The notes beneath the pieces were generated by a model. That model saw only the letters and a list, made by a program, of their open reading frames with translations, searched no databases and was not told where the DNA came from. The position numbers were made by a program, and so were the translations under genes. Below, in pieces: positions 6,930 through 15,156 of a stretch of 17,684 nucleotides of DNA (positions within the stretch are counted from its first letter, which is position 1; each line of letters begins with the position of its first letter). This DNA is from Metaruminococcus_A sp900762715. Its GTDB lineage: Bacteria; Bacillota; Clostridia; Oscillospirales; Ruminococcaceae. Location: contig DBFBLF010000056.1 of the NCBI GenBank assembly GCA_048204295.1, positions 1-17,684 of the forward strand. Reading direction: 5' to 3'.

Positions 6930-6936
6930 CCTCCTT
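6930..6936 (-). promoter_or_regulatory. Ribosome binding site fixing a TTG start
   Basis: AAGGAGG on the minus strand lies 7 nt before TTG (6920-6922). No ATG or GTG in the frame is better placed. Confidence 0.85.
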
Positions 6937-6944
6937 GAATATGT

Positions 6945-6967
6945 CAGAATCCGCCAAAGCGGTTCTG
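6945..6967 (-). other. Hairpin in the TVP38-like 5' leader
   Basis: CAGAATCCGC and GCGGTTCTG form a 9-bp stem with one bulged base and a CAAA loop, ending 8 nt before the AAGGAGG site. There is no T run, so it is not a terminator. It might stabilise the leader or affect ribosome access. Confidence 0.4.
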
Positions 6968-6998
6968 CATTCAGTATGGTTAACAGCCTGTAAGAGCG

Positions 6999-7033
6999 GA
7001 AAAAAACAGGGATGCAGGCTGCACCCCTGTTTA
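6999..7033 (-). terminator. Intrinsic terminator downstream of purL
   Basis: On the minus strand AAACAGGG, then GTGCAGCCTGCAT, then CCCTGTTTTTTT forms a GC stem followed by seven T residues, about 55 bp after the purL stop codon. Confidence 0.85.
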
Positions 7034-7088
7034 AGGCATAAAGCAGGCTGCATAAATAATACCGGCATACTTTATTATCATACACTCA

Positions 7089-10000
7089 TTATGCGAAATA
7101 ATCTACCCCTGCTTTAAAAATTAATTGATCTTTCACACCGGGTACATTTTTGCAGACATATGTCCCTATCCGTTCACTGTGGCCCATTTTTCCAAGGATC
7201 CGTCCGTCGGGAGAGGTAATTCCTTCAATTGAATAAACGGAAGAATTGGGGTTGAAGCGGATATTTTGAGTCGGTTTGCCCTCTAAGTCAATATACTGAG
7301 TGGCAATCTGCCCATTGTCCGCCATGGAGCGGATCAACGCCTCATCTGCTACAAAGCGCCCTTCGCCGTGCGAAATAGCAATGCTGTGAACGTCTCCTAC
7401 ATGGGTGTGCATCAACCACGGAGATTTATTGGAACAAATCCGGGTATTGACCATCATAGACTGATGACGGCCGATTGAGTTAAAGGTCAGGGTGGGGGAG
7501 TTTTCAGTGAGGTCTACAATTTCCCCGTAAGGGACGAGGCCGAGCTTTACCAGCGCCTGGAAACCGTTGCAGATGCCGAGCATCAGGCCGTCACGCTGCT
7601 TGAGGAGCTCGTGGACGGCATCTTTCAGCCTCGGATTGCGGAAGAAGCTGGTGATAAACTTGGCGGAGCCTTCCGGTTCATCGCCGCCGGAAAAACCACC
7701 CGGGATCATAATAATCTGCGACTCGTTTACTTTGCCTACAAAAGCATCCAGAGACTCCTGAATTTGGGAGCTGGAAAGGTTACGGATAACAAAAATTTCA
7801 GGTTCAGCTCCCGCCTTTTCAAAGGCACGCGCCGTATCGTATTCACAGTTTGTGCCGGGGAAAACCGGAATAAGCACTTTCGGCTTCGCGGCTTTGACCG
7901 CCGGGGCGGCTCGTTCGTCAGACTGGTATTCAAACGCTTCAACCGGGCCGTCCTCTGTTTTGATGTTTAATGGGAATACAGGTTCCATTACAGCTTCAGT
8001 CAGCTGTGAGAGCTCGCCGACCTGGACGGAGCGCTCGCTGTCAAGCCGGATAACCGGTTCGGGTGAAATCACACCGAGTACGCGCAATGCGCCGGCCGGC
8101 TGATAATCACCGTTGAGCTCCAGTATGAAGCCGCCATAAACCGGATTAAAAAGAAGTTCGTCGGAAAGGGCGGAGGTAAAGTAGAAACCGAGATGGTTGC
8201 CAAAGCACATTTTTGCAATGCCTTCCGCAACGCCGCCGTAGCCGAGCGTCCATGCAGATTTTGCCTTGCCGCTGCGGATCAGTTCTTCTACGGTGTCAAA
8301 GACCTGCTTAACGCTTTCAAAATCCGGCAGGCCGTTTTCATCATACTCCGGCAGGAGCAATACAACCTGGTTGCCGGCTTGTTTAAATTCAGGGGAAAGA
8401 ACGGTTCCGGCGTCCGCCACTGAAACGGCGAAGGAAACAAGAGTGGGAGGGACGTCGATTTCTTCAAAAGAACCAGACATCGAGTCTTTTCCGCCAATTG
8501 CGCCGATACCGAGCTTTGTCTGGGCAAGATAGGCGCCGAGCAGGGCGGAAAGAGGCTTGCCCCAGCGGGTCGGGGTGTTTTTAGTCCGTTCAAAATATTC
8601 CTGGAACGTCAGCCAGCACTGTTTTCTGGAACCGCCCACCGCAACAACTTTGGCAACTGATTCAACAACCGCATAGACTGCGCCGTGGTACGGGCTCTGT
8701 GCGCTCAGGTCGGGGTTAAAACCCCAGCCCATCAGAGAGGAAGTGTTGGTTTCGCCGTGCAGAACAGGGATTTTTGCCGCCATCGCCTGTGAGGGAGTGG
8801 TTTGCAGAATGCCGCCGTAGGGCATTAAAACGGTGGAAGCGCCAATGGTGGAGTCGAACCGCTCTACAAGCCCTTTCTGGGAGCAGACGTTCAGCTCAGT
8901 CAGGAGCTGTTTCCAGCTTTCCGGGGTATTGGTATAGGTGTGAACCGGCTTTAAGGCGGGCTCTTCAATTTCAATGTCGGTGTGCTTCGCGGCGCCGTTG
9001 GAATTGAGAAACTCGCGGGAGAGGTCGACAATCATGTTGCCGTTCCAGTTCATCCGCAGGCGCGGTTCTTCGGTGACGACTGCAACTCTGGTGGCAAGGA
9101 GGTTTTCCTCAGAGGCGAGCGCAATGAATGCGTCCGCATCCTCTTTGGCAACAACAACTGCCATACGCTCCTGAGATTCGGAAATGGCAAGCTCGGTGCC
9201 GTCAAGACCATTGTATTTCTTTGGAACCGCGTCCAGGTCGATCAAAAGCCCATCCGCCAGCTCGCCGATTGCGACTGACACGCCGCCCGCACCAAAGTCG
9301 TTACAGCGCTTGATAAGCCTAGTTGCCTCCGGGTTGCGGAAGAGCCGCTGAAGCTTGCGCTCTTCCGGCGGATTACCTTTCTGAACCTCAGCGCCGCAGT
9401 TTTCAAGCGACTCGAGCGTGTGTGATTTAGAGGAACCGGTTGCACCACCGCAACCGTCACGCCCGGTTTTTCCGCCCAGCAGAATAATGATGTCGGAAGC
9501 CGCAGGCCGTTCGCGGACAACGTTTTCCACCGGCGCCGCGCCGACAACCGCGCCGATTTCAAGGCGCTTCGCCACATAGCCGGGGTGATAGACCTCTGCA
9601 ACCTGCCCGGTTGCGAGGCCGATTTGGTTGCCGTAGGAGCTGTAGCCTTGTGCTGCGCCGACAGTGATCTTTCTCTGCGGCAGTTTGCCGGGAATGGTTT
9701 CCTCTACCGGCACAAGCGGGTTGGAAGCACCGGTAACCCGCATTGCCTGGTAAACGTAAGAACGCCCGGAGAGAGGGTCGCGGATTGCGCCCCCAAGGCA
9801 GGTTGCCGCGCCGCCGAACGGCTCAATCTCAGTTGGGTGGTTATGGGTTTCGTTTTTAAACATCAAAAGCCATTTTTCGGTTTCGCCGTTTACTTCTACG
9901 TCAATATGTACCGAGCAGGCGTTGATTTCCTCCGACTCATCCAAATCTTTGAGCAGCCCCTCTTTTTTGAGCCGCTTCGCCGCAATAGTCGCCAGGTCCA

Positions 10001-10808
10001 TCAGAGTCATCGGTTTATCTGTACGGCCTTTATAAAGCTCATCCCGGGTGAGGACATAATCGTCAAACGTATCTTTAATATAATCCGAATGGATGGTGAC
10101 TTTGTCGATATTGGTGAGGAAGGTGGTGTGCCGGCAATGGTCGGACCAGTAGGTATCAATCATTCGGATTTCAGTGATGGTCGGGTCGCGTTTTTCAGTT
10201 TCTTTAAAATATTGCTGGCAGAATTTAATGTCGTCAAGATCCATTGCCAGCGCGTAATTCTCAATAAAGGCGGACAGGCCCGCTTCATCCAATGCGGTGA
10301 AACCGCCCAGAGTTTCCACTTTAGTCGGAATTTTGTATTTGACGTCCAGCGTGTCGTAAAGGGCGAGGGAAGCCTCGCGGCTTTCAACCGGGTTAATGAT
10401 ATATGACTTGACCTGTTCAAACTGCTCTCCGCTCAGCTCACCTTCCAAAACATAAATTTTGGCACTGCGCACCCGGGGGCGTTCGCCCTGGGTCAGAAGC
10501 TGAATGCACTGCTCGCAGGAATCGGCCCGCTGGTCAAACTGGCCCGGCAGGTATTCTGCGGCAAAGACCCGTTCTTTTCGGAACTTGGGAAGGTCATAAT
10601 AAATGTTGTCTACCGGCGGCTCGGAGAAAATGGTCGGGGTGGCGAGTTTGAAATCCTGCTGGGAAATCCCTTCAACATCATACCGGTTGATGATTCGCAG
10701 TCCGGTCAGCCCGTCCAGCTGCAACGCGGTTTTGATGTCGGAAAGCAGGCCCTTGGCCTCAACGGCAAACGGTTTCTTTTTCTCGACGTAGATACGAAAA
10801 ACTGACAT
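7089..10808 (-). CDS. purL: Phosphoribosylformylglycinamidine synthase, single-chain
   Basis: A 1239-residue enzyme that makes FGAM from FGAR, glutamine and ATP in purine synthesis (cytosol). It is the long form, with both ATP-binding halves and the glutaminase on one chain. Visible motifs are YWSDHCRHTTF (about 220), ETHNHPTEIEPFGGAA (about 320) and GETNTSSLMGWGFNPD in the second half. A C-terminal class I amidotransferase domain starts near PVFPGTNCEYD, has IPGGFSGGDEP and the nucleophile Cys in LGICNGFQ, and a His in SHGEGRF. I start it at ATG 10808 (MSVFRIYVEKKKPF) because homologues begin this way and a GGATGG lies just upstream; the frame stays open to 10841. No other pur gene is adjacent, so it is transcribed alone or after mtaB. 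A terminator follows at 6999-7033. Confidence 0.96.
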   Translation of the reverse strand: MSVFRIYVEKKKPFAVEAKGLLSDIKTALQLDGLTGLRIINRYDVEGISQQDFKLATPTIFSEPPVDNIYYDLPKFRKERVFAAEYLPGQFDQRADSCEQCIQLLTQGERPRVRSAKIYVLEGELSGEQFEQVKSYIINPVESREASLALYDTLDVKYKIPTKVETLGGFTALDEAGLSAFIENYALAMDLDDIKFCQQYFKETEKRDPTITEIRMIDTYWSDHCRHTTFLTNIDKVTIHSDYIKDTFDDYVLTRDELYKGRTDKPMTLMDLATIAAKRLKKEGLLKDLDESEEINACSVHIDVEVNGETEKWLLMFKNETHNHPTEIEPFGGAATCLGGAIRDPLSGRSYVYQAMRVTGASNPLVPVEETIPGKLPQRKITVGAAQGYSSYGNQIGLATGQVAEVYHPGYVAKRLEIGAVVGAAPVENVVRERPAASDIIILLGGKTGRDGCGGATGSSKSHTLESLENCGAEVQKGNPPEERKLQRLFRNPEATRLIKRCNDFGAGGVSVAIGELADGLLIDLDAVPKKYNGLDGTELAISESQERMAVVVAKEDADAFIALASEENLLATRVAVVTEEPRLRMNWNGNMIVDLSREFLNSNGAAKHTDIEIEEPALKPVHTYTNTPESWKQLLTELNVCSQKGLVERFDSTIGASTVLMPYGGILQTTPSQAMAAKIPVLHGETNTSSLMGWGFNPDLSAQSPYHGAVYAVVESVAKVVAVGGSRKQCWLTFQEYFERTKNTPTRWGKPLSALLGAYLAQTKLGIGAIGGKDSMSGSFEEIDVPPTLVSFAVSVADAGTVLSPEFKQAGNQVVLLLPEYDENGLPDFESVKQVFDTVEELIRSGKAKSAWTLGYGGVAEGIAKMCFGNHLGFYFTSALSDELLFNPVYGGFILELNGDYQPAGALRVLGVISPEPVIRLDSERSVQVGELSQLTEAVMEPVFPLNIKTEDGPVEAFEYQSDERAAPAVKAAKPKVLIPVFPGTNCEYDTARAFEKAGAEPEIFVIRNLSSSQIQESLDAFVGKVNESQIIMIPGGFSGGDEPEGSAKFITSFFRNPRLKDAVHELLKQRDGLMLGICNGFQALVKLGLVPYGEIVDLTENSPTLTFNSIGRHQSMMVNTRICSNKSPWLMHTHVGDVHSIAISHGEGRFVADEALIRSMADNGQIATQYIDLEGKPTQNIRFNPNSSVYSIEGITSPDGRILGKMGHSERIGTYVCKNVPGVKDQLIFKAGVDYFA

Positions 10809-10861
10809 AAAACCATCCATTCTGCCGCTTCGCGTCGGCATAAATTGTAAAAAGGAGTGTG

Positions 10862-10896
10862 CATCTTATCACGCGAAGCAGAGGAATGATAAGATG
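10862..10896. promoter_or_regulatory. 10-bp perfect inverted repeat in the purL leader
   Basis: CATCTTATCA (10862-10871) and TGATAAGATG (10887-10896) are perfect inverted copies 15 bp apart, 54 bp before the purL start. On the minus strand TTATCA-N18-TAAGAT inside it could also be a weak promoter. It may be an operator, a leader hairpin or a poor mtaB terminator. Nothing else is convincing in 10809-11015 except a GCGGGG/CCCCGC pair (10911-10943). Confidence 0.45.
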
Positions 10897-11015
10897 TTTT
10901 GTGCATTGAGGCGGGGATGAGCTAAGCCAACGCACCGCCCCGCGGAGAATCGCATGGCAAGGTCTTCGCGCGCTCCTCCACTTCTCTGTTTAAAAAAGCT
11001 TTCATTCCGGGTTGT

Positions 11016-12305
11016 TTATATGAGTTCACCGATGCATAGGCCCTCGGTGACATCTGTAATGCGTACCAGCTGGATTTTCCCCGTGAGGGGTTCGTCTGTC
11101 CGAACGACGACCGGGGAGTAATTGGGGGTGTACCCCTGAAGCCCCAGACCGTTCTGCCGGGATTCAAACAGAACCGGTACGGTTTGTCCGATCTGTTCTT
11201 TCAAAAATACGGCTGCGGTTTCGCCTGTTGTTTTGATCATCCGGCGGCTCCGCTCCTCCTTGACCGCGTTTGGAAGCTGGCCGTCCATGGCGGCAGCCCG
11301 CGTACCCTCACGGACGGAGTAAGCGAAAACGTGCGCTTTGGCAAACCGGATGGAACGCGCAAACGCAAGGGAACGTTCAAATTCCTCTTCGGTTTCACCG
11401 GGGAACCCTACCATGATATCGGTCGTGATGGCGCAGCCGGGGAAACATTTGCGGAGCCTGTCCACAATCCGGCGGTATTCCGCCGTATCATAATGGCGGT
11501 TCATCCGCCTGAGGGTTTCGTCACAGCCGCTCTGGAGGGAGAGATGAAACTGTGGGCAGAGCTTCGGCTGGCGGGACATTCGCAGGATGTCTTCGTCTGA
11601 TAAAAGCTCCGGCTCCAGGGAACCCAGCCGCACCCGTTCGATCCCCTTGACTGAACAGGCGGCTTCTATTGCGTCGATCAGCCGCAAACCAAGATCCTTC
11701 CCGTATGAAGATAGATTGATTCCCACCAGCACGATTTCCAAATAACCGTTCTCCGCAAGGGAGGAAAGCTCTTTTTTTAATGAATCCAAAGGCTTGGAGC
11801 GGATGAACCCGCGCGCTTTTGGGATAATGCAGTAGGAACAGTAACGTTCGCAGCCGTCCTGAATTTTGACAAACGCCCGGGTTCGCTCCGCAAAGGAGGA
11901 AATATTCATTTCCTCAAATACTTCGTCTTTGGTATGCGGCGTAATTTCGATGACCCGCTCTCCGGTCGAAAGAGCGTGTTTAACCGCTCCGACCAGCGCG
12001 TGGCGGCTTTTGGAGCCGGTGATGACGTCCGCTTCCGGAAGCTGTTCCGCCGCATTTGGAAAAGCCTGGGGAAAACAGCCGGTCAGCGCAATCAGGGCGC
12101 CGGGATGTTCCCGCCTGAGGCGGTGAAGCGCCTTGCGGGTTTTGGAGTCCCCGGCGGCGGTAACGGTACAAGAATTCACCACATAAACGTCCGCTTCGTC
12201 CGCGTGGGATACAACGTCAAACCCTTCACTATGAAAAAGGCCGGAAAGCAATTCGGTCTCATACTGATTGACCTTGCACCCCAGCGTGTAAAACGCAATT
12301 CGCAT
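11016..12305 (-). CDS. mtaB: tRNA threonylcarbamoyladenosine C2-methylthiotransferase MtaB
   Basis: A 429-residue radical-SAM enzyme that converts t6A37 to ms2t6A37 in tRNAs reading ANN codons. The N-terminal UPF0004 domain begins RIAFYTLGCKVNQYETE and carries cluster ligands C10, C46 and C77. The radical-SAM motif is GCERYCSYCIIPKARG (C152, C156, C159). A TRAM-like domain closes the protein (VPVLFES...GLQGYTPNY). The order and the GCKVNQYE signature fit MtaB better than MiaB or RimO. The start is ATG 12305; the frame stays open to 12332 but that ATG has no ribosome site, while a weak AGGGGA lies about 10 nt before 12305. The promoter at 12371-12399 serves it. The 207-bp gap to purL has no strong terminator, so read-through into purL is possible. 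Confidence 0.93.
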   Translation of the reverse strand: MRIAFYTLGCKVNQYETELLSGLFHSEGFDVVSHADEADVYVVNSCTVTAAGDSKTRKALHRLRREHPGALIALTGCFPQAFPNAAEQLPEADVITGSKSRHALVGAVKHALSTGERVIEITPHTKDEVFEEMNISSFAERTRAFVKIQDGCERYCSYCIIPKARGFIRSKPLDSLKKELSSLAENGYLEIVLVGINLSSYGKDLGLRLIDAIEAACSVKGIERVRLGSLEPELLSDEDILRMSRQPKLCPQFHLSLQSGCDETLRRMNRHYDTAEYRRIVDRLRKCFPGCAITTDIMVGFPGETEEEFERSLAFARSIRFAKAHVFAYSVREGTRAAAMDGQLPNAVKEERSRRMIKTTGETAAVFLKEQIGQTVPVLFESRQNGLGLQGYTPNYSPVVVRTDEPLTGKIQLVRITDVTEGLCIGELI

Positions 12306-12370
12306 TCTTTGAAAATCCCCTGTTAAAAACATTGGCAGTTTTTCTAAATATGTTACAAACTTATATCTTT

Positions 12371-12399
12371 ATTATAATTTATTTCGCTGAACTTTACAA
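12371..12399 (-). promoter_or_regulatory. Promoter of mtaB
   Basis: On the minus strand TTGTAA (12394-12399), a 17-nt spacer and a perfect TATAAT (12371-12376) lie about 65 bp before the mtaB start. Confidence 0.8.
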
Positions 12400-12406
12400 T
12401 TAGCAG

Positions 12407-12435
12407 TTGACTAAAAAGATTTATGCTGTTATAGT
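12407..12435 (+). promoter_or_regulatory. Promoter of the HPr-like gene
   Basis: TTGACT (12407-12412), a 17-nt spacer and TATAGT (12430-12435) lie 51 bp before the ATG. The -35 hexamer is only 7 bp from the -35 of the divergent mtaB promoter. Confidence 0.85.
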
Positions 12436-12486
12436 CTAAATATGGGTAATATTCCTATAATAACTATATCTCGAGGAGGAACCAAT

Positions 12487-12717
12487 ATGAAAAGTGTTAT
12501 GGTTATGTTAGCGACGATTAATGACGTAAAAAGCTTTGTAAACATTGTTACCAAGTATGACTTTGACGTGGACCTCGTTTCCGGGCGGTATGCAATTGAT
12601 GCAAAATCAATCATGGGCATTTTCAGCCTGGATCTCTCTAAACCGATTAAACTGGAAGCCCATAGCGACAACGTTGACGCATTCTTTGCGGAAATCAAGC
12701 CGTTCATTGTCGATTAG
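12487..12717 (+). CDS. HPr-like protein lacking the active-site histidine
   Basis: A 76-residue protein whose second half follows HPr closely: KYDFDVDL, then GRYAIDAKSIMGIFSLDL with the Ser46 region (S41 in KSIMG), then an acidic C-terminal helix. HPr is the phosphocarrier of the sugar phosphotransferase system. In a gapless alignment to HPr the phosphorylated His15 falls on Thr10 and the GIHARPA loop is replaced by ATINDVK, so it cannot be a PEP-dependent carrier in the normal way. Keeping the Ser46 surface recalls Crh of Bacillus, a regulatory HPr homologue with Gln at that site. The start ATG at 12487 is set by AGGAGG at 12474-12479 (7-nt spacing); an upstream in-frame ATG at 12442 lacks one. 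It has its own promoter and terminator. The fold call is good; the role is unknown. Confidence 0.82.
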   Translation: MKSVMVMLATINDVKSFVNIVTKYDFDVDLVSGRYAIDAKSIMGIFSLDLSKPIKLEAHSDNVDAFFAEIKPFIVD

Positions 12718-12762
12718 TCTCTGCTGCGGATGATATATCCGCCGTTTTTACACGAATTTGAG

Positions 12763-12794
12763 AAAACGTCCGGTGTTAAAACCGGGCGTTTTTT
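12763..12794 (+). terminator. Terminator of the HPr-like gene
   Basis: AAAACGTCCGGT (12763-12774) pairs with ACCGGGCGTTTT (12781-12792), with one G-T wobble and loop GTTAAA, ending in T6 (12789-12794). It lies inside the apparent N-terminal extension of the next frame, which argues for that gene's later start. Confidence 0.88.
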
Positions 12795-12825
12795 GCCTTT
12801 GAGCCTTGACGGAAAGGATGGTTTT

Positions 12826-13581
12826 ATGAAACGTGCGGTCCTTACTATGATTTCGCCGGATATCACCTTGATTGACGATGCGGGCGATTCCACCTGTTAC
12901 CTGGTGGCGGGAAATGATAAAGCGGTTTTGATTGACACTGCAAACGGAAAAGAAAACCTGAAAGAAATTATATGTGCTTTGACAGACCTTCCATTGGTTG
13001 TAATAAACACCCACGGACATTGCGATCATATCTACGGCAACCTCTTTTTTGACGAGGCTTATATTCATGACGCCGATCTCCCCGTGATGGCGGAACATTT
13101 TGCCCGCCCGGAGGCAGTGAAACTGATAGAACAGACCGGTCTGAAGCCTTGCCCCACTAAAAGCATCCGGCAGGGGGACGTTATCGACCTGGGAGGGAAA
13201 AAGCTGGAGATATATGAGGTGCCCGGCCACACGCCGGGGAGTATTGTTCTGCTGGATCGGGATGAACGGGTTCTGTTTACGGGAGACGCCCTCAACGGGC
13301 ATCTTTGGATGCAGCTTGAGGAGTCCACTGGGATTCCTTCGCTAATCCGGTCGATTAAAGCGCTTGAACCGATCCGCGGCGCGTTTGATTATATTCTGAC
13401 CGGTCATGCCAAAGGTTTGGAGGACGCCTCGTTAATTGACGAATTGCTGTCAGGGGCGCAGGAACTGCTGGACGGAAAGACTGAAAACGACAGCGATTAC
13501 GAATGGTTCTGCGGCATTGCCCGGCGTCATGATTATGGCACCCATGGGCGGTGCATTGTCTACGATGAAAAGAAGATGTAA
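12826..13581 (+). CDS. MBL-fold metallohydrolase
   Basis: A 251-residue cytoplasmic protein with the full metallo-beta-lactamase metal set: NTHGHCDHIYG (H63, H65, D67, H68), VPGHTPGS, FTGDAL and a late LTGHAKG. The family hydrolyses thioesters, lactones, phosphodiesters and other substrates, and the sequence does not tell which (a glyoxalase II- or lactonase-like role is possible). The frame is open from 12730, but a terminator occupies that part, and AAGGATGG sits 4-5 nt before the ATG at 12826, so I start there. A perfect 16-bp terminator ends the unit at 13680. No promoter is obvious, so some expression could come from read-through of the HPr-like transcript. Confidence 0.88.
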   Translation: MKRAVLTMISPDITLIDDAGDSTCYLVAGNDKAVLIDTANGKENLKEIICALTDLPLVVINTHGHCDHIYGNLFFDEAYIHDADLPVMAEHFARPEAVKLIEQTGLKPCPTKSIRQGDVIDLGGKKLEIYEVPGHTPGSIVLLDRDERVLFTGDALNGHLWMQLEESTGIPSLIRSIKALEPIRGAFDYILTGHAKGLEDASLIDELLSGAQELLDGKTENDSDYEWFCGIARRHDYGTHGRCIVYDEKKM

Positions 13582-13645
13582 CAGCCCGCTGCAAGAAGAC
13601 TCGCCGGTAAGTCTGTGCGTTTTCTTTAAAAAGTGAATGATGAGC

Positions 13646-13684
13646 TAAAAGGCGGAGTGCTAACAGCACTCCGCCTTTTACACT
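13646..13684 (+). terminator. Terminator after the MBL hydrolase
   Basis: A perfect 16-bp inverted repeat, TAAAAGGCGGAGTGCT (13646-13661) and its complement (13665-13680), has a 3-nt AAC loop. The final T run is short (TTTTA). Symmetry would let it work in both directions. Confidence 0.8.
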
Positions 13685-13788
13685 GTGTGAAAAATTAAAT
13701 AAATTGATTGGGTTCAAACTAGAAATACAAAAAATAATCCTATAAACCGGAAAAGAGAATTTTTATGACGGAATTTTCCTCTTGAATC

Positions 13789-13817
13789 CTGACAAAAAAG
13801 AGGGTAAACTATATAAA
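13789..13817 (+). promoter_or_regulatory. Promoter of dinB
   Basis: CTGACA (13789-13794), a 17-nt spacer and TATAAA (13812-13817) lie 34 bp before the chosen ATG and abut the LexA box. Confidence 0.75.
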
Positions 13818-13830
13818 GAACATTTGTTCT
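13817..13830 (+). promoter_or_regulatory. LexA (SOS) box of dinB
   Basis: AGAACATTTGTTCT has perfect 6-bp arms (AGAACA/TGTTCT) and contains GAAC-N4-GTTC, the core of the Gram-positive LexA/DinR operator. It begins at the last base of the -10 element and so would cover the transcription start, a standard repression position. Confidence 0.88.
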
Positions 13831-13850
13831 TTATTGAGCGGGGTGAAAAA

Positions 13851-15104
13851 ATGCCGTCTGAACGGGTAATTCTACATTCGGATATGAATAACTTTTACGC
13901 GTCGGTCGAATGCCGGTACCATCCAGAGTTCCGGGGCCGCCCAATGGCGGTCTGCGGAAACCCGGAACTCAGGCATGGGATTATTTTAGCCAAAAATGAA
14001 GAAGCGAAACGTTTCGGTGTGAAAACAGGGGAGCCGATCTGGCAGGCGGTTCAGAAATGCCCTGAACTCGTCTTTGCCGAACCGCACTATGACCTTTACG
14101 CCGATTATTCCAGAATGGCAAAGGAAATTTATTCTGATTATACCGACCAGGTGGAGAGCTTTGGTTTGGACGAGTGCTGGCTGGATGTTTCGGGCAGTAC
14201 CCGCCTTTTTGGGGAAGGAAAGACAATTGCCGAGGAAATAAGGAAGAAAGTCCGTACGGAACTCGGCGTAACTGTTTCAGTGGGGGTCAGCTTTAATAAA
14301 ATATTTGCAAAGCTTGGGAGCGACCTGAAAAAGCCGGACGCCGTCACGCAAATTGACAGGGAGGATGTGAAGGAGCGAATTTGGCCGCTGCCGGTAAGCG
14401 AACTGTTATATGTGGGGCGCGCCACCCGGAACAAGCTTGCAAAATACGGGATTTTTACCATTGGGGAACTCGCTTCTTCCCGGGCGGAGTTCCTGCGGTA
14501 TATCCTTGGAAAAAGCGGCGTTACCTTGTGGAATTTTGCGAATGGGCGCGATCTTTCGCCGGTTTCTGAAATCGGGGCGGAGCGCCGGATCAAGAGTATT
14601 GGGAACAGCACCACTACTCCCCGCGACCTCACACGGGAAGAAGAGGTAAAAATTACCCTTTATCTCCTTTGTGAAAGCGTGGCTGCTCGGCTGCGGAAAC
14701 ACGATTTTGTCTGTACCACGGTTCAGCTTTATCTGCGGGACTGCGACCTGTTCGGATATGAGCGCCAGGGAGGGCTGTTATTGCCTTCAGCCAATGCGGA
14801 AGATCTGTTCAAGAAGTCGTTCTCCCTCTACCATGAAGCAAGGATTACAAAGCCGATCCGAAGCCTTGGAGTGCGTGCCTCCGGCCTTTCGGTGCAGGAG
14901 CATGTCCAGTTGTCCCTGCTGCCGGAAGAACGGGACATGCAGCGGCAGGACCGGCTGGAACGGGTGGTGGAAGAGCTGCGGGAACGTTACGGGAGAACAA
15001 GCGTCCAGCGGGGAATCATGTATACCGACACAACCCTTTCCCGACTGGACCCGGAAAACGATCATCCGTCCTATCCTGTGGGATTCCAAGGGCTGCGGGA
15101 ATAG
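13851..15104 (+). CDS. dinB: Y-family DNA polymerase IV
   Basis: A 417-residue translesion polymerase that copies damaged templates with low fidelity. Catalytic motifs are ILHSDMNNFYASVE (D11) and SFGLDECWLDVSGS (D107, E108). The palm/thumb signature VSVGVSFNKIFAKLGSDLKKPD follows, then the helix-hairpin-helix part (VGRATRNKLAKYGIFTIGEL) and the little-finger domain. QLSLL near residue 370 looks like a beta-clamp-binding motif. The ATG at 13851 is preferred, with GGGGTG just upstream, because the longer frame (TTG at 13782) would place the promoter and LexA box inside the gene. Both elements indicate SOS control. It stands alone between terminator 13646-13684 and the next promoter. Confidence 0.95.
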   Translation: MPSERVILHSDMNNFYASVECRYHPEFRGRPMAVCGNPELRHGIILAKNEEAKRFGVKTGEPIWQAVQKCPELVFAEPHYDLYADYSRMAKEIYSDYTDQVESFGLDECWLDVSGSTRLFGEGKTIAEEIRKKVRTELGVTVSVGVSFNKIFAKLGSDLKKPDAVTQIDREDVKERIWPLPVSELLYVGRATRNKLAKYGIFTIGELASSRAEFLRYILGKSGVTLWNFANGRDLSPVSEIGAERRIKSIGNSTTTPRDLTREEEVKITLYLLCESVAARLRKHDFVCTTVQLYLRDCDLFGYERQGGLLLPSANAEDLFKKSFSLYHEARITKPIRSLGVRASGLSVQEHVQLSLLPEERDMQRQDRLERVVEELRERYGRTSVQRGIMYTDTTLSRLDPENDHPSYPVGFQGLRE

Positions 15105-15107
15105 GGG

Positions 15108-15136
15108 TGGAAAGCCAGGATACGGTGTGTTATACT
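15108..15136 (+). promoter_or_regulatory. Promoter for the YbjQ remnant and the alpha/beta hydrolase
   Basis: TGGAAA (15108-15113), a 17-nt spacer and TATACT (15131-15136) with a preceding TGT (extended -10) lie directly after dinB. It would drive the hydrolase through the broken gene. Confidence 0.6.
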
Positions 15137-15156
15137 GAAAAAAAGGCGGTGTTGTC

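Noticed and set aside
9585..10406. Long plus-strand frame of 273 residues opposite purL
   Set aside because: It is a mirror frame of a well-supported enzyme gene, has no recognisable domains, and no ribosome site or promoter.
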